In this document: one piece after another, positions 5,275 to 7,586 of the stretch
Position numbering within the stretch: the first letter of the stretch is position 1
Layout of the letters: the number at the start of each line of letters is the position of its first letter
Source of the DNA: Clostridia bacterium
Lineage (GTDB): Bacteria; Bacillota; Clostridia; Oscillospirales; CAG-382
Direction: 5' to 3'
Assembly: GCA_017397605.1 (NCBI GenBank)
Contig: JAFQII010000289.1
Span: 1 to 7,586 of the forward strand
Length of the DNA stretch: 7,586 nucleotides
Made by a program: the position numbers and the translations under genes
The notes under the pieces: model-generated
The model's input: the letters and a program-made list of their open reading frames with translations, nothing else
What the model was told of the DNA's origin: nothing
The model's database searches: none

Positions 5275-6925
5275 TGTTCTGATCGCCTGCGGCACGGATA
5301 TCGGCGCGCTTGATCTTGCCGCTGGTCGTTTTGGGCAATGCATCAACAAACTCCACGATGCGGGGATATTTGTAAGGCGCCGTAGTCTTTTTGACGTGGT
5401 TCTGAATCTCTTTTTTGAGCTCGTCGCCTGCCGTATACCCTTTGGCAAGCACGATCGTCGCTTTGACGACCTGCCCTCTGACGGGATCGGGCGCTGCTGT
5501 AACAGCGCATTCCAAAACGCTCGGATGCGTCATCAAAGCGCTCTCGACCTCAAACGGTCCGATACGGTAGCCCGAACATTTGATGACATCGTCGCTTCTG
5601 CCCTCAAACCAATAGTAGCCGTCGGAGTCGCGCCATGCGGTATCGCCTGTGTCATAAAAATCGTCGCGGAACGCTTTGGCAACCGCCTCGGGATCCTTGT
5701 GGTATCCCTTGAACAAGCCGAACGGATAGTGCTTGGACAAATTGCGCACAACGATTCTGCCCACAACACCGTCGTCGCAGGGATTGCCGTTGTCATCGAC
5801 AATCTCAACGTCAAAATCAGCAGAGGGCTTGCCGGTCGAACCCGGCTTGATCGGAAAGCCGTCAAAATTTGCCATCAACACAGGTGTCTCCGTCTGACCG
5901 AAGCCTTCGGTCAAGGTCAGTCCCGTGAGCTCTTTCCACTTATAAAACACCTCGGGGTTGAGCGGTTCGCCCGCAATACAGCATTTATGAATAGAGGACA
6001 AATCATACTTGGTAATGTCCTCTTTGATCAAAAAGCGGTAGATCGTCGGAGGTGCGCAGAACGTCGTAACCCCGATCTCCTGCAACAGCTCCATGGTATT
6101 TTTTGCGTCAAACTTTTCGTTGTCATACGCAACGATCGTCGCACCGCAGATCCATTGACCGTAAATCTTGCCCCACGCAAATTTCGCCCAGCCCGAGTCG
6201 GACATGGTGAGGTGGAGTCTATTTTCTTCTACATGCTGCCAATAATGCGCTGTCAGAATATGACCGAGCGGATAGGTGTAGTCATGCAAAATCATTTTGG
6301 GCATGCCCGTTGTACCCGAGGAGAAATACATCAGCATCGGATCGTTTTGATCGTTATAAATACGATCGAGACGGTCGCTGTGCAAAGCAACTTCCTTGCG
6401 GAAATCATAAATACCCTCGGGAATGGTATTGCCGACGACGGCAAGATGCGCAAGCGTCTTGCATTTCGTTTTTGCACTTGAAATATGACCGATCAGCTCG
6501 GGATCGTCGATCGAAATGATCATCCTGATTTCGGCGGCATCGACACGGTAGACGATGTCCTTTTCCATCAACTGAAACGTTGCGGGAATACAGACAGCGC
6601 CGATCTTGTGCAATGCCAAAAAGCACATCCAGACCTCGGGACGCTGCTTGAGAATCAGCATGACACGGTCGCCCTTTCGGATGCCCAGCGACAACAGATA
6701 ATCGGCAATGCGGTTAGATTCCTGCTTGAGCTCTGTAAACGTGTACATTCTGCGGGTGCCGAAATCGTCGCAATACAGCAATGCGTTCTTTTCGGGCTCC
6801 TGCTCTGCCCACGCATCTACAACGTCATAAGCAAAGTTAAAGCCTTCGGGAACACGGACAGAATAATTGGCTTTGAAATCCTCGTAGGAATCAAATTCAA
6901 TTCTGGGTAAAAACTTTTCTAACAT
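5267..6925 (-). CDS. AMP-forming acyl-CoA synthetase, medium-chain (ACSM/MACS) type
   Basis: The 552-residue protein is a full-length ANL-superfamily acyl-CoA synthetase. Motifs in order: the phosphate-binding loop SSGTTGMPK (202-210), the aromatic/substrate segment SDSGWAKFAWGKIYG (242-256), GFGQTET (341-347), DTGD (425-428), the hinge region GRSDDVIKCSGYRIGP (442-457), and PKTTSGKIKR (531-540), whose Lys537 is the adenylation lysine. The SDSGW, PDPVRGQVVKA and TAPYKYPR stretches match the medium-chain acyl-CoA synthetase branch better than acetyl-CoA synthetase. The reaction is a carboxylic acid plus ATP and CoA giving acyl-CoA, AMP and pyrophosphate; the chain length or aromatic preference cannot be fixed from sequence. 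It is cytosolic, with no signal peptide. The ATG at 6925 has AAAGGAA 11 nt upstream. It lies 25 nt after the cyclophilin stop and overlaps the next gene by 8 nt, so it is an operon member. All key residues are intact. Confidence 0.93.
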   Translation of the reverse strand: MLEKFLPRIEFDSYEDFKANYSVRVPEGFNFAYDVVDAWAEQEPEKNALLYCDDFGTRRMYTFTELKQESNRIADYLLSLGIRKGDRVMLILKQRPEVWMCFLALHKIGAVCIPATFQLMEKDIVYRVDAAEIRMIISIDDPELIGHISSAKTKCKTLAHLAVVGNTIPEGIYDFRKEVALHSDRLDRIYNDQNDPMLMYFSSGTTGMPKMILHDYTYPLGHILTAHYWQHVEENRLHLTMSDSGWAKFAWGKIYGQWICGATIVAYDNEKFDAKNTMELLQEIGVTTFCAPPTIYRFLIKEDITKYDLSSIHKCCIAGEPLNPEVFYKWKELTGLTLTEGFGQTETPVLMANFDGFPIKPGSTGKPSADFDVEIVDDNGNPCDDGVVGRIVVRNLSKHYPFGLFKGYHKDPEAVAKAFRDDFYDTGDTAWRDSDGYYWFEGRSDDVIKCSGYRIGPFEVESALMTHPSVLECAVTAAPDPVRGQVVKATIVLAKGYTAGDELKKEIQNHVKKTTAPYKYPRIVEFVDALPKTTSGKIKRADIRAAGDQNNG

Positions 6926-6950
6926 CTTTGGTCAAATTCCTTTGCGGAAG

Positions 6951-7436
6951 TTATGCGAGACGGATCGTTTTGATCTTTTGCTCCTTGATCGGACGGTCTG
7001 CTCGATTGGTAGCGGTTTCGGCAATGCGGTCTACAATCTCAATGCCCTCGGTCACTTTGCCGAACGCGGCATACTGACCGTCCAGGAACTTGCCGTCGGC
7101 ATGCATGATAAAGAACTGACTGCCTGCCGAATCGGGATGCTGGGACCGAGCCATCGAAATCACGCCGCGAGTGTGAGACAACGGATTTTTGATACCGTTC
7201 ATGGCAAATTCGCCTTTGATAGAATGACCGGGGCCGCCCATACCGGTTCCGGTAGGATCGCCGCCCTGAATCATAAAGCCGCTGATCACACGGTGGAAGA
7301 TCAGACCGTCATAAAACTTTTTGGACACGAGATCCACAAAATTCTGTACCGTGATAGGTGCAGTCTCGGGGTAAAGCTCAAGCTTGATCTCGCCGCCGAG
7401 CTCCATTTCAATCGTCACATTGATCGTATTAGCCAT
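6951..7436 (-). CDS. ppiB: Peptidyl-prolyl cis-trans isomerase, cyclophilin type
   Basis: The 161-residue single-domain cyclophilin has no signal peptide, so it is probably cytosolic. Cyclophilins catalyse cis-trans isomerisation of Xaa-Pro bonds and help protein folding. The core reads IFHRVISGFMIQGGD (46-60) with the catalytic Arg49, Phe54 and Gln57, then GVISMAR (91-97) and SAGSQFFI (103-110) with Phe109. The position of the cyclosporin-contact Trp121 of human cyclophilin A is Phe117 here, and His126 is Tyr122, as in many bacterial members, so weak cyclosporin binding is expected. The ATG at 7436 is chosen over the TTG at 7442 because AAGGAG sits 9 nt before the ATG and only 3 nt before the TTG. 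It follows a second cyclophilin gene by 21 nt and precedes the acyl-CoA synthetase by 25 nt in one apparent operon. Confidence 0.95.
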   Translation of the reverse strand: MANTINVTIEMELGGEIKLELYPETAPITVQNFVDLVSKKFYDGLIFHRVISGFMIQGGDPTGTGMGGPGHSIKGEFAMNGIKNPLSHTRGVISMARSQHPDSAGSQFFIMHADGKFLDGQYAAFGKVTEGIEIVDRIAETATNRADRPIKEQKIKTIRLA

Positions 7437-7445
7437 GGTCAAAAT

Positions 7446-7451
7446 CTCCTT
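7446..7451 (-). promoter_or_regulatory. Ribosome binding site deciding the cyclophilin start
   Basis: AAGGAG on the minus strand is 9 nt before the ATG at 7436. It favours that start over the TTG two codons earlier. Confidence 0.75.
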
Positions 7452-7457
7452 ATCAAA

Positions 7458-7586
7458 TCATTCTTCGGAAGAGGTCTCTTCGGAAACGGGCGCCTCGTGC
7501 AAAACGGTCACCTTTTTCATTTTGACATCCTCGTAGGGCTTATCGTTGGAATTGGTGTCAACCGCCGCAATCGCATCCACGACGTC
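7458..7586 (-). CDS. Cyclophilin-type peptidyl-prolyl isomerase, C-terminal fragment
   Basis: A minus-strand frame is open from the window edge to a TGA at 7458-7460, giving 42 residues. It begins DVVDAIAAVDTNSNDKPYED and continues to VKMKKVTV. The pattern of a VVDAIA helix, an N.KP turn and a final K..V..V strand is the usual C-terminal end of bacterial cyclophilins, and it lines up with IVDRIAETATNRADRPIKEQKIKTIRL of the next gene. It then carries an acidic tail (SEETSSEE) that the neighbour lacks. The start and most of the domain are beyond the window. Only 21 nt separate it from the complete cyclophilin, so the two are tandem and probably co-transcribed. The identification rests on a short fragment. 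Confidence 0.72.
   Translation of the reverse strand, partial: DVVDAIAAVDTNSNDKPYEDVKMKKVTVLHEAPVSEETSSEE

Noticed and set aside
5396..6481. Plus-strand open frame of about 360 codons opposite the acyl-CoA synthetase
   Set aside because: The minus strand has every ANL motif in order, and the plus frame shows no domain.

Overview
The window looks like chromosomal DNA of an anaerobic, low-G+C-lineage Gram-positive bacterium, most likely a gut-type member of Clostridia (an Oscillospiraceae-like genome is my guess). This is inferred from clostridial-type solute-binding lipoproteins, a short Firmicutes-type RtcB, strong AGGAG ribosome binding sites, a consensus sigma-A promoter, and an intergenic hairpin array of a kind I loosely associate with gut Clostridia. 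Base composition is near 50% G+C by eye. No phage, transposase or CRISPR genes are seen.

Layout. (1) Positions 1-3038, plus strand: two tandem paralogous lipoproteins of the extracellular solute-binding type. The first lacks its N-terminus at the window edge. They end at a strong stem-loop at 3055-3079. (2) Positions 3088-4254, minus strand: an rtcB RNA ligase gene, convergent with the lipoproteins. It has a consensus promoter (TTGACA-17-TATACT at 4341-4369) and a possible 34-codon leader ORF that overlaps its start. (3) Positions 4255-4805: a gene-poor intergenic region with several small hairpins, a symmetric terminator-like hairpin at 4498-4531, and an array of eight mini-hairpins (4599-4767) joined by 11-nt spacers. 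Spacer orientation and GNRA/GNA loop polarity both flip in the middle of the array. (4) Positions 4806-7586, minus strand: an apparent operon read right to left. It holds the end of one cyclophilin, a complete cyclophilin, an AMP-forming medium-chain acyl-CoA synthetase-like enzyme, a four-helix membrane protein overlapping it by 8 nt, and tRNA-Arg(CCG). The tRNA 5' end overlaps the last codons of the membrane protein gene. A 15-bp bidirectional terminator begins at the tRNA CCA end.

How the parts relate. The lipoproteins probably deliver an unknown ligand (a sugar or oligosaccharide is the usual guess) to an ABC importer that is not in the window. The minus-strand operon combines protein folding (cyclophilins) with acyl-CoA activation and an unknown membrane partner. 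RtcB is a stand-alone RNA repair gene; no archease or PrfH gene is visible. The least ordinary parts are the polarised, inverted hairpin array, the rtcB leader ORF, and the CDS/tRNA/terminator overlap.
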